A stretch of 54,030 nt of DNA from Lentimicrobiaceae bacterium (GTDB taxonomy: Bacteria > Bacteroidota > Bacteroidia > Bacteroidales > F082): positions 1 to 54,030 of the forward strand of contig SUWU01000016.1 in the NCBI GenBank assembly GCA_015061295.1. The letters are read 5' to 3'. Shown piece after piece: positions 32,704 through 42,260 of this stretch; position 1 is the stretch's first letter, and each line of letters opens with the position of its first letter. Position numbers and translations under genes: made by a program. The notes beneath the pieces are model-generated. The model did not search any database. It saw nothing but the letters and a program-made list of their open reading frames with translations, and had not been told where the DNA came from.

Positions 32704-33459
32704 TTACCTCCATCGTATTATTTTATGTTCAATAAATCGTATCAGTGTCTCAAAGAGATAACTCAGCATTACAGCTATGAATGTCCATGCTATCAGAATA
32801 TCGACATTGAGAAATGATTGCGCAGAGTGCATACTTGTTCCTATGCCGAACTCAGGCAGGCTTAGTACCTCGCCTACAATGATGGCGCGCCATCCGATGC
32901 CGACGGCACTTGAGATGCCACTTGTGACAAAAGGAATGATAGCAGGAATATATACTTGACTTACAATTCTTTTTCGGCTTACCTTATATAACTTTGCCAT
33001 GTCGATAAGTCTGCTGTCAACGTTGTGCATACCTTCTGTTATATTTGTGAAAATCATAGGAAACATAGTAAGTATTCCGATGAAGATAGGGACTGATTTA
33101 GAGGTAAACCAGATGAGAGCTAATAAGATAAAAGAAACGATAGGAACGGAGCGCATCAGCACGATCCAGGGCTTCATGAAAGTCTCAAAGGAAGGGTTTA
33201 ATCCTGCTATGATGCCTAATGTTATTCCTGCAATTATTGCGATGAGGAAGCCTATTATCCCACGTAAGATGGTGCTTCCTATGGTGATGAGAAAATCGTT
33301 GTTGGAGAATAAGTTGATAGCGGCTTTTAGCGACTCTAAAGGTCCTGGCATGATATGTTTGGAACCTACTCTGATAGAGATGATTTCCCAGAGGATGAGC
33401 ATCAGCACTATCGAGCTGATGACGATATATGTCTTCTTGTTATTGATAAAATTCTTCAT
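32704..33459 (-). CDS. ABC transporter permease, SsuC/TauC type
   Basis: 251 aa from the ATG at 33459; the open frame from 33477 would use TTG. Six hydrophobic segments are present. The EAA loop region VDSRLIDMAKLYKVSRKRIV, with the following IPFVTSGISSAVGIGWRAII and VGEVLSLPEFGIGTSM, matches inner-membrane components of this class. It overlaps the end of the binding protein gene by 20 nt, indicating translational coupling. Confidence 0.88.
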   Translation of the reverse strand: MKNFINNKKTYIVISSIVLMLILWEIISIRVGSKHIMPGPLESLKAAINLFSNNDFLITIGSTILRGIIGFLIAIIAGITLGIIAGLNPSFETFMKPWIVLMRSVPIVSFILLALIWFTSKSVPIFIGILTMFPMIFTNITEGMHNVDSRLIDMAKLYKVSRKRIVSQVYIPAIIPFVTSGISSAVGIGWRAIIVGEVLSLPEFGIGTSMHSAQSFLNVDILIAWTFIAVMLSYLFETLIRFIEHKIIRWR

Positions 33460-34408
33460 CTGGCATCTTATCTCCAATTATCTGAGGATCCATCTCGAAA
33501 AATACGTTAAGATATTGTTTTACTATATCTTTGACATCTTTACTTTTTTTAACTTTTAAATTAGAATGAGGGATAGAGTTTTTTGCTGCTATGCTGTCGG
33601 GTATTATGTCGTGTTTCACAGCTAATGCTGCTGCTTCTTCGTTATTGTTGTTCACCCATTCCGTTGATTGAGAGTAAAGTCTTATGATATTATCGACAAA
33701 TTCTGGGTCGTTTTCCAATATTTCTTTTTTACAGAGCAAGGCTGTCTCTGCTATTGGGATATGGTTTATCTCAGTCCATTTGTCACCGAGTTTGAAGATT
33801 CTTTTAATGTTATTATTTTTTAATATAGCGAGACTTAGATAAGGCTCCGATAATACGGCGAGTTCTGTTCTTCCAGCGAGGACAGCATTGGCGAGGTCGA
33901 TATGATTTGGAAATCTATAGTCGAGTTCTACATCTTCGTATGGAGTCAATCCATTCTCTTTCAGAAGGTAACGGAAGAGTACATCTGGTGTCATGCCTTT
34001 TGCCATGAGATGGACGCGTCTCCCCTTAAGGTCGTTCCAATCTTTGATATTATCGTCGTTGCTACAGAGCGTGAATGATCCCCAGATTGGTACTGCAATA
34101 AGTTGATAATCGAGACCCTTGTTATACAGAAGAGCTGCCATTGTCATTGGTAATACAGCAAAATCGGCACTCCCATCAAGCATCATCTTACGAACTAACA
34201 GAGGCTCCGGCGAAATGGTGATACTCAGAGTCTGAGCCTGAGTCCCATCTAAACTATCGATGAGAGGAAGCATCCCTATGGCGGAAGGTCCTTTGAGAGA
34301 TGCTAAAGTATAGTGTCTCTCCGATGTCTGTTTAGAATCTGAGTTGCAGCATGACAAGAATATACTTGTCACAACAGCACATAATATAATGCACGATAAT
34401 CTCTTCAT
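33440..34408 (-). CDS. ABC transporter substrate-binding lipoprotein, SsuA/NMT1 type
   Basis: 322 aa. The signal IILCAVVTSIFLSCC gives a lipoprotein Cys (residue 20 or 21). The body is an NMT1/SsuA-like fold: LKGPSAIGMLPLID, MMLDGSADFAVLPMTMAALL, DLKGRRVHLMAKGMTPDVLF, and AVLAGRTELAVLSEPYLSLA. It is first in the three-gene importer and follows fucP after 2 nt; the gap is a TTAACTC micro-repeat. The ligand is unknown; aromatic sulfonate or a thiamine precursor would fit the fold. Confidence 0.85.
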   Translation of the reverse strand: MKRLSCIILCAVVTSIFLSCCNSDSKQTSERHYTLASLKGPSAIGMLPLIDSLDGTQAQTLSITISPEPLLVRKMMLDGSADFAVLPMTMAALLYNKGLDYQLIAVPIWGSFTLCSNDDNIKDWNDLKGRRVHLMAKGMTPDVLFRYLLKENGLTPYEDVELDYRFPNHIDLANAVLAGRTELAVLSEPYLSLAILKNNNIKRIFKLGDKWTEINHIPIAETALLCKKEILENDPEFVDNIIRLYSQSTEWVNNNNEEAAALAVKHDIIPDSIAAKNSIPHSNLKVKKSKDVKDIVKQYLNVFFEMDPQIIGDKMPDEEFYQ

Positions 34409-34410
34409 TG

Positions 34411-35715
34411 TTAACTCTTAACTCTTAACTTATTCGTTCTATATCCATAAACAAATATAACGAAGAAACAGATTAATGGTAGTATGAATGAGAAGTTAAC
34501 AGCTGGCAGATTTCCAACCATTCCTAAGTCGATAATCATGCCTTGAAGTGGAGGCATCAAGGAACCGCCTACTATAGCCATCACCAAGAATGCAGCGCCT
34601 AAGTTGCTGTCTTCTAAGCTGACATCTTCTAAAGCGATGCCGTATATTGTTGGGAACATAAGCGACATAAAGATTGAGATAGTCATCAGACAGTAGAGCC
34701 CAGCGATGCCATCGATGACTATAGTGCCTGTTGTCGCAATCATCGCGCCAATGGCGAAGAATGTTAATAACCTACGAGAGTTGACATATTTCATCAAGAA
34801 GGTGCTTATAAAACGTCCGCATAAGAACATCGCCATTGCAATGATGTTGTATATCTGCGCAGTAGCTTTATCGATGCCAAGACGGTCGGCATATTGAATG
34901 ATGAAAGTCCATGTCATGATTTGTGCTGCTACATAAAAGAACTGTGTTAATACGCCTGCGCGATATATCTTGTTGGAGAATAATCTTTTCAATGTTTCTT
35001 TGTTATTAGTCTTTACATTGTTTGCGGTGTCTTGCTTCTCATTTTTCACAAAAATGGCTATGATGATAAAGACGAGGAGTACGACGCATCCGAGTGCTAC
35101 ATAAGGATTTCTGATGATGTCTAAGTCGTGTTCTCGGATAGCAAGTTTCGTTACTTCATCAAGGTTGCTAAATCCTATCTCGCGTACTTCGGCGGTGTCT
35201 GACTCTAATTTGGCGAGTACTATCCTCGATGCGATGAACATACCTAGAAGAGAGCCTATCGGGTTGAAGGCTTGGGCGAGGTTTAGGCGACGAGTGGAAG
35301 TGTTTTTGCTGCCGAGCGATAGGATATACGGATTAGCGGTAGTCTCGAGGAAAGCGAGGCCGAAGGTCAATATGTATAACGACACACAGAAGAACCCGAA
35401 TTGTTGTTGATTAGCAGCAGGTATAAACATAAAAGCTCCAATGGCATAAAGTATCAATCCGAGAAGGATGCCTTTCTTATAACTGTAACGTTTGGCGAAG
35501 AGAGCTGCTGGTATCGCCATCGTTGCATATCCGCCATAGAAGGCGAACTGAACTAATGACGCTTTAGCAGCAGAGAGCTCCATAATAGTCTGAAATGCTG
35601 CCACCATTGGATTGGTGATGTCGTTGGCAAAGCCCCAAAGGGCAAAAAGACTTGTTATCAAAATGAATGTCAAGAGGTGTTTTCTCTCGACGATTTTAGA
35701 TTGTAAATTTGTCAT
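34411..35715 (-). CDS. sugar MFS transporter, FucP/GluP type
   Basis: 434 aa with 12 predicted membrane segments. Family blocks: FALWGFANDITNPMVAAFQT, QFAFYGGYATMAIPAALFAK, TFGLAFLETTANPYILSLG and LNLAQAFNPIGSLLGM, as in L-fucose:H+ symporter FucP and relatives that take glucose, galactose or N-acetylglucosamine. No sugar catabolic genes are nearby, so the substrate is unsettled. The C-terminal KLRVKS and stop are coded by a TTAAGAGTTAAGAG micro-repeat. It may share a transcript with the ABC importer downstream. Confidence 0.85.
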   Translation of the reverse strand: MTNLQSKIVERKHLLTFILITSLFALWGFANDITNPMVAAFQTIMELSAAKASLVQFAFYGGYATMAIPAALFAKRYSYKKGILLGLILYAIGAFMFIPAANQQQFGFFCVSLYILTFGLAFLETTANPYILSLGSKNTSTRRLNLAQAFNPIGSLLGMFIASRIVLAKLESDTAEVREIGFSNLDEVTKLAIREHDLDIIRNPYVALGCVVLLVFIIIAIFVKNEKQDTANNVKTNNKETLKRLFSNKIYRAGVLTQFFYVAAQIMTWTFIIQYADRLGIDKATAQIYNIIAMAMFLCGRFISTFLMKYVNSRRLLTFFAIGAMIATTGTIVIDGIAGLYCLMTISIFMSLMFPTIYGIALEDVSLEDSNLGAAFLVMAIVGGSLMPPLQGMIIDLGMVGNLPAVNFSFILPLICFFVIFVYGYRTNKLRVKS

Positions 35716-35778
35716 AATAGTGTATAAAATTTCAATATCACAAAGATAATAAAATATGTGACATCATAATATGAAATA

Positions 35779-35812
35779 AAAAAAGAGGCTAACATTTTTA
35801 GTAGCCTCTCTT
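35779..35812 (-). terminator. intrinsic terminator after the PpiD-like gene
   Basis: GAGGCTA (35785-35791) pairs with TAGCCTC (35802-35808), with A on one side and T on the minus-strand 3' side. Confidence 0.75.
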
Positions 35813-35836
35813 AGTATATTTTATTTGTCTTTAATC

Positions 35837-37627
35837 TTAATAGAATAAGACGCTGTTGTCTTCAATCTTAACATTATCTTTGAGTGCTGAGTAAGCACCT
35901 TGATTTAAGATCTGGTTGTTGAACTGTGAGCGTTTTTCTCTCTCTATGCTAGCGTAATCTGCTGGAGCTGCAGCTTTTTCTTGTTTTGTGACTTTCACCA
36001 CATAGAGTCCGTTACCACCGATGATAGGCTCTGATGTTTCACCTTCTTTCATGCTGACAACGGTGCCGATCACTTTATCTTCTACGCCGAAGTTGCCAAA
36101 TCCGCGACCTTCAAAGGTGACGTTTTCTACTGTTGTCTTTTCACCTTTCATGTTGTCAATCATCTTTTGATAGTCGGTGCCATATGCTTTAGCTTGTTCT
36201 GCTAACATATTACCTTTCTTTTCTTTTTTGATGATATAATTGTAACGTTCAGCAATATCTTCTGATGGAAGGTAACCCTCTTCAACTTCTTTTGTAAGCA
36301 ATGCTACAACGTACATATCATCGAGGTCGAATACTGTTGAGATGTCGCCAACTTTGGTGTTGTCATCGAATGCCCAACGTACTATCTGACGTGGATTGCT
36401 GAGTCCTGTGATGTTACTTGATGATTTTCTCAATGTTGGGAAAGTACGTTTGTTAAGACCTTGTTCCTCTATTGCTGCGTTAAACTCTTCTGCTGTGGTG
36501 TTTTCGGTGACGAATCTGTTGACTTCAGCGAAGACGTTTTGATATGTGTTGGTGCTTGCTGTTATCTCGTGTGCAACGACAGCGATACGTGCTTTAGGTT
36601 CTTCTCCTATGCTGTCAATGTCAATGATCTTGGCGATGTTATAATAACCTTCGTTTTCATATGGTCCATATACGAAGCCTATTCCATTGTTGTCGTCGAA
36701 GATAACTTTTTCAAGTTCTACTGGGACATCTTTTCTTGTCTTCCATGTACTATCGTATGCAAGATCAGAGTTGGCTTTGACGAAGTTGATGTCGTTATGT
36801 GTTGTCTTGAAGTCTTCAATGAGTTCGCTGACGTATTTCTTTGAAAATTCGATGTCGGCTTGTGAAGGCTTAACGTCGAAGATTACGTAGTCGATGCTAC
36901 GTGTCTCATCTGTTTGATATTTTTGTTTGTTAGCTTCGTAGTATGCTTTATTGTCGGCGTCGGTGATAACAACAGTTGAGTCTGCTATTGTGTTGTAACG
37001 GATAGCATAAACTTCTGCTGAAGTCTTATCGTTTTTATCTGAATAATAACGAGCTGCTAATTTGTTAGGGAGGTAGAATCCTTTTCTGAGGAGGTTCTCA
37101 TATTTTGTGTTTAATCTGTCTTCTTTTATAGCGCGTTCAAAGTTGAGCCATGCTGCTTGCATCTCAGGGTTGAGAGTTTGGAAGTCTCTGATATAAGTAG
37201 TGATAAGTTCTCTGTTGAGGTTTCCGTTAGCGTCGCTAAAACTTTGAAGAACATATTGATTTGGTTTTTCGCCTAAAAATTGATCACGCAATTCTTCTGC
37301 TGAGACGACGAGACCAAGGTCTTTGTATTCTTCTTTCATGATGATGTCTCTGATCATCTGTTCTAATGTGTTGGCGTGAACTGCGTAGTTGTCGTTAGCG
37401 CTTAAAGTGCCACCTGTTTGCATCTTTGCATTTTCAAGGTTGACGTTGACTAAATTGCTATAATCTTGATATGTGATCTTTTCACCATTAACAACAGCTA
37501 CTTCTGTTGCGGTTCCTCTTCTTGTAGTGCTATTTAAAAGGTCGCCTAAAACGAATGCCAAGAGTGCAATACCAACGATAGCTACTAACAATCCATAATG
37601 CTTTCTAATGTTTCCAATTGCTGCCAT
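35837..37627 (-). CDS. PpiD-like periplasmic folding factor (SurA_N/peptidyl-prolyl isomerase family)
   Basis: 596 aa anchored by one N-terminal membrane helix (GLLVAIVGIALLAFVLGDLL), with the remainder in the periplasm. The region VVNGEKITYQDYSNLV to about residue 210 is the SurA-N-like chaperone part typical of PpiD. Parvulin-type segments are degenerate; the C-terminal DYASIEREKRSQFNNQILNQ helix is characteristic. It would help fold proteins leaving the Sec pore. Bacteroidota versions are often ~700 aa, so this one is short. It has its own TAnnTTTG box but follows the CNNM gene after 109 nt. Confidence 0.85.
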   Translation of the reverse strand: MAAIGNIRKHYGLLVAIVGIALLAFVLGDLLNSTTRRGTATEVAVVNGEKITYQDYSNLVNVNLENAKMQTGGTLSANDNYAVHANTLEQMIRDIIMKEEYKDLGLVVSAEELRDQFLGEKPNQYVLQSFSDANGNLNRELITTYIRDFQTLNPEMQAAWLNFERAIKEDRLNTKYENLLRKGFYLPNKLAARYYSDKNDKTSAEVYAIRYNTIADSTVVITDADNKAYYEANKQKYQTDETRSIDYVIFDVKPSQADIEFSKKYVSELIEDFKTTHNDINFVKANSDLAYDSTWKTRKDVPVELEKVIFDDNNGIGFVYGPYENEGYYNIAKIIDIDSIGEEPKARIAVVAHEITASTNTYQNVFAEVNRFVTENTTAEEFNAAIEEQGLNKRTFPTLRKSSSNITGLSNPRQIVRWAFDDNTKVGDISTVFDLDDMYVVALLTKEVEEGYLPSEDIAERYNYIIKKEKKGNMLAEQAKAYGTDYQKMIDNMKGEKTTVENVTFEGRGFGNFGVEDKVIGTVVSMKEGETSEPIIGGNGLYVVKVTKQEKAAAPADYASIEREKRSQFNNQILNQGAYSALKDNVKIEDNSVLFY

Positions 37628-37673
37628 AATTTATGCTATTATTTTATTATTAATCTAATTTTATTTAAGTTTG

Positions 37674-37681
37674 CAAATTTA
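37674..37681 (-). promoter_or_regulatory. -7 box for the PpiD-like gene
   Basis: The minus strand reads TAAATTTG, 46 nt ahead of the start codon. Confidence 0.4.
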
Positions 37682-37736
37682 CAAAACCATTCGATATAAT
37701 CTACATTTTTGATAAAATTTTCTTTTATCATATAAC

Positions 37737-39002
37737 TCATTGATTATTTTTGATTTCAACTTCTTCCAACTTGGTATCGGTGGCTTTTATGATCTTAAAT
37801 ATATAATTACCAATGACTATCTCTTCATTAATCTGAGGAATACTTTCGTGATAATGAATTATATATCCAGCTAACGTCTCGTAGTCGTCTGATTCTGGAA
37901 AATTAAACTTGTAATTTTTGTTGAGATAGTCTATTTCAAGTCGTGCAGAAAAGATGTAATCGTCTTCGTTGATGGTCTCTTCTACGCTGTCTTCTACATC
38001 GTATTCGTCTTCTATCTCGCCAAAAATCTCCTCTATCAAATCTTCAATACTGATGATTCCTGATGTCCCTCCAAATTCATCCACGACAACAGCAATACTT
38101 TGTTTTTTCTTCGACAGATGTTTTAACAGTTCCTGAGCCGAATATGTCTCAGGGAAGAACTCTATCGGACGTATCTTATGTTTTATGTCGCTGATTTTCG
38201 TAAGTATATCGTTGATATGGATGTATCCTATGATGTTGTCGATATTATTGTCATAAACAAGTAGTTTGGAGTGTTTCGTTTCTTCGAAGAGTCTCCTTGC
38301 CTCGTCAATGCCGTCTTTTATATCTATTGCCTGTATTTCTGGTCGAGGTACCATGCACTCTCTGAGTTTTACAGTGTGAAATTCGATAGCGTTTTGAAAC
38401 AATTCTATGCCTTGTTGTATATCTTCGTTGTCGTCGTCAGGATTGGCATATTCTTTTATGTAATCGTTGAGATCGACGGTGTTGAGCTTGTAGTCGCTAT
38501 GTGAGATTTCAACTCGGAGAATATATTTTATAATCAACTCGGAGATGCCTATGTATATGAGTATTATAGGATATAATATGATGAATAATATCATTGCAGG
38601 CAATGCAAAAATGTTCATTGTCTTATTCGGGTTAATGCCGAATATTATCTTAGGCAGAAACTCTCCTGTTATGAGTACGAGTAAGGTCGATAAAATGGTT
38701 TGACACAATAAGACGGTGAAATCGTTGGTGATGACTTCTGGCAATATGCTCGTTACAAATGGTTCTAATATTCTTGCAATGGCGATACCATATACAACGT
38801 TGGCTATGTTGTTGCATAATAGCAGACATCCTATGAATTGTGATTGATTTTTGAAAAATTTGTTGATAATCTTGGCAGAGAATTTACGTTTCTTAAGGTC
38901 TAATTCTAACTGTAACCTATTAGTACTCATGAATGCTATTTCCATTCCTGAGAACATGCCAGAGGCTAATAGAGATAATATTACTATATAAATGTCATTC
39001 AT
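37737..39002 (-). CDS. CNNM/CorB-type transporter with CBS pair (hemolysin family)
   Basis: 421 aa in three parts: a CNNM (DUF21) membrane domain with four helices (residues ~1-165, GMFSGMEIAFMSTNRLQLEL), a CBS pair (~205-325, MVPRPEIQAIDI; DEFGGTSGIISIEDLIEEIF) and a CorC/HlyC C-terminal domain (GEIEDEYDVED, YETLAGYIIHY). Such proteins are linked to Mg2+ efflux; GldE of Flavobacterium is a relative. It ends 6 nt before the lptC start region, within the coaX-to-ppiD cluster. Confidence 0.9.
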   Translation of the reverse strand: MNDIYIVILSLLASGMFSGMEIAFMSTNRLQLELDLKKRKFSAKIINKFFKNQSQFIGCLLLCNNIANVVYGIAIARILEPFVTSILPEVITNDFTVLLCQTILSTLLVLITGEFLPKIIFGINPNKTMNIFALPAMILFIILYPIILIYIGISELIIKYILRVEISHSDYKLNTVDLNDYIKEYANPDDDNEDIQQGIELFQNAIEFHTVKLRECMVPRPEIQAIDIKDGIDEARRLFEETKHSKLLVYDNNIDNIIGYIHINDILTKISDIKHKIRPIEFFPETYSAQELLKHLSKKKQSIAVVVDEFGGTSGIISIEDLIEEIFGEIEDEYDVEDSVEETINEDDYIFSARLEIDYLNKNYKFNFPESDDYETLAGYIIHYHESIPQINEEIVIGNYIFKIIKATDTKLEEVEIKNNQ

Positions 39003-39008
39003 ATGATT

Positions 39009-39581
39009 TCAAAAATCATTTTCATCGTCTTCGATTTCAAGCGTTGCCGTCATGCCGTGTATCACTCTTTGTGTGAAGCCTTCATTGGCACTAAGGCTGT
39101 CTCCAAAAACTATTTTGTCGGGACTTACTATCTTAACGAAATTGCGTGTGTATATCTTCTTTGTCTTTTGATTCCAGAATAATGTCTCTGTGAATAATGT
39201 TTCTTTGGTGTCGAGGTTCTCTACAACAACACTGTCTCTTGCAAATACAAGTTCTTGCTCGCTATATTGTATTCCGTAGTCGGCTCTTATTTTTGAAGTT
39301 GGTATAGTGTCTCTCTCGTAGAGATAGGCAAGGAAGCCATTAGGAAATTCGAGGGTGGAGCTGTCGCCTTCCACGTTATGCAACACTGGAGCAATGAGTT
39401 TAGCTTGAACGAAGCCAGAATCGCTTCTCGTCATGATAATGTCATATGCTAACACTCCGTTGATGGTGTCGGTGTCTATAAATTCTTTAACTTTATCTAA
39501 GGAGTTTTCACAAGAAAACAACACCATAACCATATTGGCTATGATGTTGATTCCTATAAATATTTTTATAAATCTTTTCAA
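39009..39581 (-). CDS. lptC: LPS export protein LptC
   Basis: 190-aa lipoprotein-like protein: N-terminal hydrophobic signal ending VLFSCENS, then beta-jellyroll LptC features (YDIIMTRSDSGFVQAKLIAP, FPNGFLAYLYERDTIPTSKI, ADYGIQYSEQELVFARDSVV). It bridges LptB2FG and LptA in moving lipopolysaccharide to the outer membrane. In Bacteroidota LptC is often a lipoprotein, as seen here. It lies between the TPR and CNNM genes on one transcript. Confidence 0.88.
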   Translation of the reverse strand: MKRFIKIFIGINIIANMVMVLFSCENSLDKVKEFIDTDTINGVLAYDIIMTRSDSGFVQAKLIAPVLHNVEGDSSTLEFPNGFLAYLYERDTIPTSKIRADYGIQYSEQELVFARDSVVVENLDTKETLFTETLFWNQKTKKIYTRNFVKIVSPDKIVFGDSLSANEGFTQRVIHGMTATLEIEDDENDF

Positions 39582-39609
39582 AACTTATACCTAAGTTTGC
39601 GTCAGTGTC

Positions 39610-40956
39610 TTATTCAGTTTTAGCTGCTCTTACTTTTGTTGTTTCTTTAATCCAGCAATTGTCGAGTGTAAATTCCTGACCTTCTGCGTAGTTGTTGAAG
39701 AAAATGCTTTCTACTGTTGGGAAGTAGTGCTCATAAGTGTTTATGAGTCTGTTAGCTTCTGCTGCTAATGAAGGGTCAACAGCTTTTGCTTTCTCATATT
39801 GATCTACGGCAGCCCAGAATGCTGTTTTTGAATAGAAATCGCCACTGCCACAGTCGCCAGCGCTTGCTGCATAAGAGTTGCCTATGATGATGAATGGCTT
39901 GCCATCGGTCTTGTCTAACTCGTAAGCCTTTCTTGCATAAACACGACCTTGTTCAAAGTTTTTGTTCATATTCATAATCTGAGCAAGGTAGATATATGAT
40001 TGATGTGCCCAGTCGGTGTTTTCACTCTTTGTTGCTTCAAGAAGATATGACTTGGCTTGTGCATAGTTCTCTTCTGCAAGATATTTCTTTCCGATTAAGT
40101 ATGCCGATTCTGGTGATGGTTCTATCTCATGTAATTTGACAGCTACATTGAGGTAGAGTTCTGAGTCATCGCAACCTCTTTTTTCGAGTGTAGCGGCAAT
40201 TTTCTTTAGCAATTCAACATCATTAGGATTTGCATCGAATTTAACTTGATAGATACGAACTAAGTCTTCGCAGTTGGCATAAGGCTGAACAGCTACTTCT
40301 AAGTTGTTCTTTGCTGCATTGAATTTTTCAAGTTCTTTTTCGTTAGCTTCTGTAGTATATTTGTTGACGTTGAAATCTACAATCTCCATAAGGCGGCTGT
40401 ATTCGTCAAGGATGGCGCTCTCGTCTATCTTACCGTTCTTAGCCATGTTGATGACGGTGTTGAAGTATGATTGAATGAATCCTGATTCTGTGTTGTTACC
40501 GTCGAGTTCGATGGCTTGTTTGAGAGCGTTGTAAGCTTCTTCGTAACGATGAGGAGCCCATGATAAGATGTCGACACCTTTACGTCCCATGATATTACCA
40601 ATACCGCTTGCTCCGAAATATTGAGCTCTTCTGTCGTAAACCATGATAAGAGTGTCGATGTATTTATCTCTTATCTTAGGATTTTTCTCGTGTCTGATAA
40701 ATGCGTTGGCGATGATAGAAACACCTTCGACATATGTTGTTTGTTTGAAGTCAGGACAGTTGTTGAAGACATATCTCCATGATGTTATCATCTGAGGGTT
40801 GAGGTTCTCTGGGTTGTACTTCGCTTGTTTCCATTGTTTGAAATATTCACGATACAACGAATAATTAAGTTCACACTCGCTTTGCGCTTGAGATACTTTG
40901 CTTCCTAACATAAGGAAGAATGCAAAACCTAATAATAAAAATCTTCTAACTTTCAT
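39610..40956 (-). CDS. TPR-repeat exported protein
   Basis: 448 aa with signal RRFLLLGFAFFLMLGSKVSQ and TPR-like helix pairs across residues ~60-400 (PHRYEEAYNALKQAIELDG, NYAQAKSYLLEATKSENTDW, NFEQGRVYARKAYELDKTD, DQYEKAKAVDPSLAAEANRL). No enzyme motif. Its place between an outer membrane protein gene and lptC suggests a periplasmic scaffold for envelope building; this is inference from context. Confidence 0.8.
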   Translation of the reverse strand: MKVRRFLLLGFAFFLMLGSKVSQAQSECELNYSLYREYFKQWKQAKYNPENLNPQMITSWRYVFNNCPDFKQTTYVEGVSIIANAFIRHEKNPKIRDKYIDTLIMVYDRRAQYFGASGIGNIMGRKGVDILSWAPHRYEEAYNALKQAIELDGNNTESGFIQSYFNTVINMAKNGKIDESAILDEYSRLMEIVDFNVNKYTTEANEKELEKFNAAKNNLEVAVQPYANCEDLVRIYQVKFDANPNDVELLKKIAATLEKRGCDDSELYLNVAVKLHEIEPSPESAYLIGKKYLAEENYAQAKSYLLEATKSENTDWAHQSYIYLAQIMNMNKNFEQGRVYARKAYELDKTDGKPFIIIGNSYAASAGDCGSGDFYSKTAFWAAVDQYEKAKAVDPSLAAEANRLINTYEHYFPTVESIFFNNYAEGQEFTLDNCWIKETTKVRAAKTE

Positions 40957-40979
40957 TTTTAATGTTTTTTATTTTTGAA

Positions 40980-42260
40980 TTATTTATACTTTCTTTTTAC
41001 AAACCATCTGTCGTATATCGACATTCCTATTGATATGTTGAAATAGTTTTCTTTTACGAGATTGTTGCTTGTTGTCCCCATCGAGCCAAATTCTAATGCT
41101 ATATTGAAACTTGTCAAGGAGCGTGGGACAGGTAATCCTAATCCAAAAGTTATACCAAATTTGTTGATGGAAGTGCCGTTTATATTGTAGTAGGTTTGGT
41201 CGTAATGGAAACCTGCTCGGTATGTTATTTTTTTATAATATTTCGATATTGAAGTGGCTTTAGGTTTGTATTCTCCACCCACTGCTATGTTCCATGAATT
41301 CTGTAATGAGTCGTTGACTCCGTTTAGTTCAAATCCTTTCCATCCTGTCCAGTTGAAGTCGGCTCCTATCATCCATCTGTTGCCTTTTTCAAATGTGATA
41401 CCAGCACCGAAACCATGAGGTATCTTGATGGCTACATTTTCATTTTCCTTAAATTTTAATGTGTCAATAGGATTTTCTACAAGGTCGTCGTAACCTTTGA
41501 ACATAGATCTGATGAAAATGTCTCTCTTAGAGTTGATGTTGCTTCCCTGTGAATAGGTAAGTCCTATATTGAGTCTGGAGTCTTTTATAGGTATGGTGTA
41601 TAGCAAGCCGTAATCGAATTTGAAGTCGTTAATTCTGTTGTCGATAGAACGTTTGCCGTTGATGTAATATGTCGAGTCGGGGAAATATATCGACGTGAGG
41701 TCGGATAAGGTTCCAAAGATATATGAGGCTGTGGCTCCAATGGATAGGTTCTTTGTGATCTTAAAGGCATTGGCGAAGAATACTCTGCTTAGACCTCCTT
41801 CTCCTTTGAAGTCGATGTTGTATTTGCCGAGATCGTTGTGTGTGGTGATGTCGTTGTATTCTCTGTTGCTATACGGTGTGATGCCGAGTCCCATCTTCCA
41901 CCATTTTGTTGCACTTAATCCGATACTTGCATAGTCGAATGATGCGTTGGAGCCTTTCTCGCTCATATTAGATGTTGAGAATGTGGCTGTCTTGATGTAG
42001 AATCCTGCGTCAAATAAGAATGATAAACTATCGATGGCTCCGTATGATGCGGGGTTGTTAGGATTTAATATGCTATGATCGCTGATGGCGTTGGATATTC
42101 CTCCCATTCCTTTTAGTATGGTGTTGGGACTTCCCGTGAACACATCTCCCATGCCAAATCTCGAATATGGTGAACTCAGATCTGATTGGGCAGATGCGTT
42201 TAACGCCATAAGGATTATGGATATGACGAATATTAATTTTTTTGTATTATGATATTTCAT
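40980..42260 (-). CDS. outer membrane beta-barrel protein of unknown function
   Basis: 426 aa. The signal FVISIILMALNASAQ is followed by SSPYSRFGMGD, a conserved start of a barrel family in Bacteroidota, then alternating beta strands with aromatic ends (GLSATKWWKMGLGITPYSN; KYYKKITYRAGFHYDQTYYN; FGLGLPVPRSLTSFNIALEF). A FadL/OMPP1-like fold is likely. Its start overlaps the coaX stop (ATGA at 42257-42260), so it is tied to that operon. Substrate unknown. Confidence 0.75.
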   Translation of the reverse strand: MKYHNTKKLIFVISIILMALNASAQSDLSSPYSRFGMGDVFTGSPNTILKGMGGISNAISDHSILNPNNPASYGAIDSLSFLFDAGFYIKTATFSTSNMSEKGSNASFDYASIGLSATKWWKMGLGITPYSNREYNDITTHNDLGKYNIDFKGEGGLSRVFFANAFKITKNLSIGATASYIFGTLSDLTSIYFPDSTYYINGKRSIDNRINDFKFDYGLLYTIPIKDSRLNIGLTYSQGSNINSKRDIFIRSMFKGYDDLVENPIDTLKFKENENVAIKIPHGFGAGITFEKGNRWMIGADFNWTGWKGFELNGVNDSLQNSWNIAVGGEYKPKATSISKYYKKITYRAGFHYDQTYYNINGTSINKFGITFGLGLPVPRSLTSFNIALEFGSMGTTSNNLVKENYFNISIGMSIYDRWFVKRKYK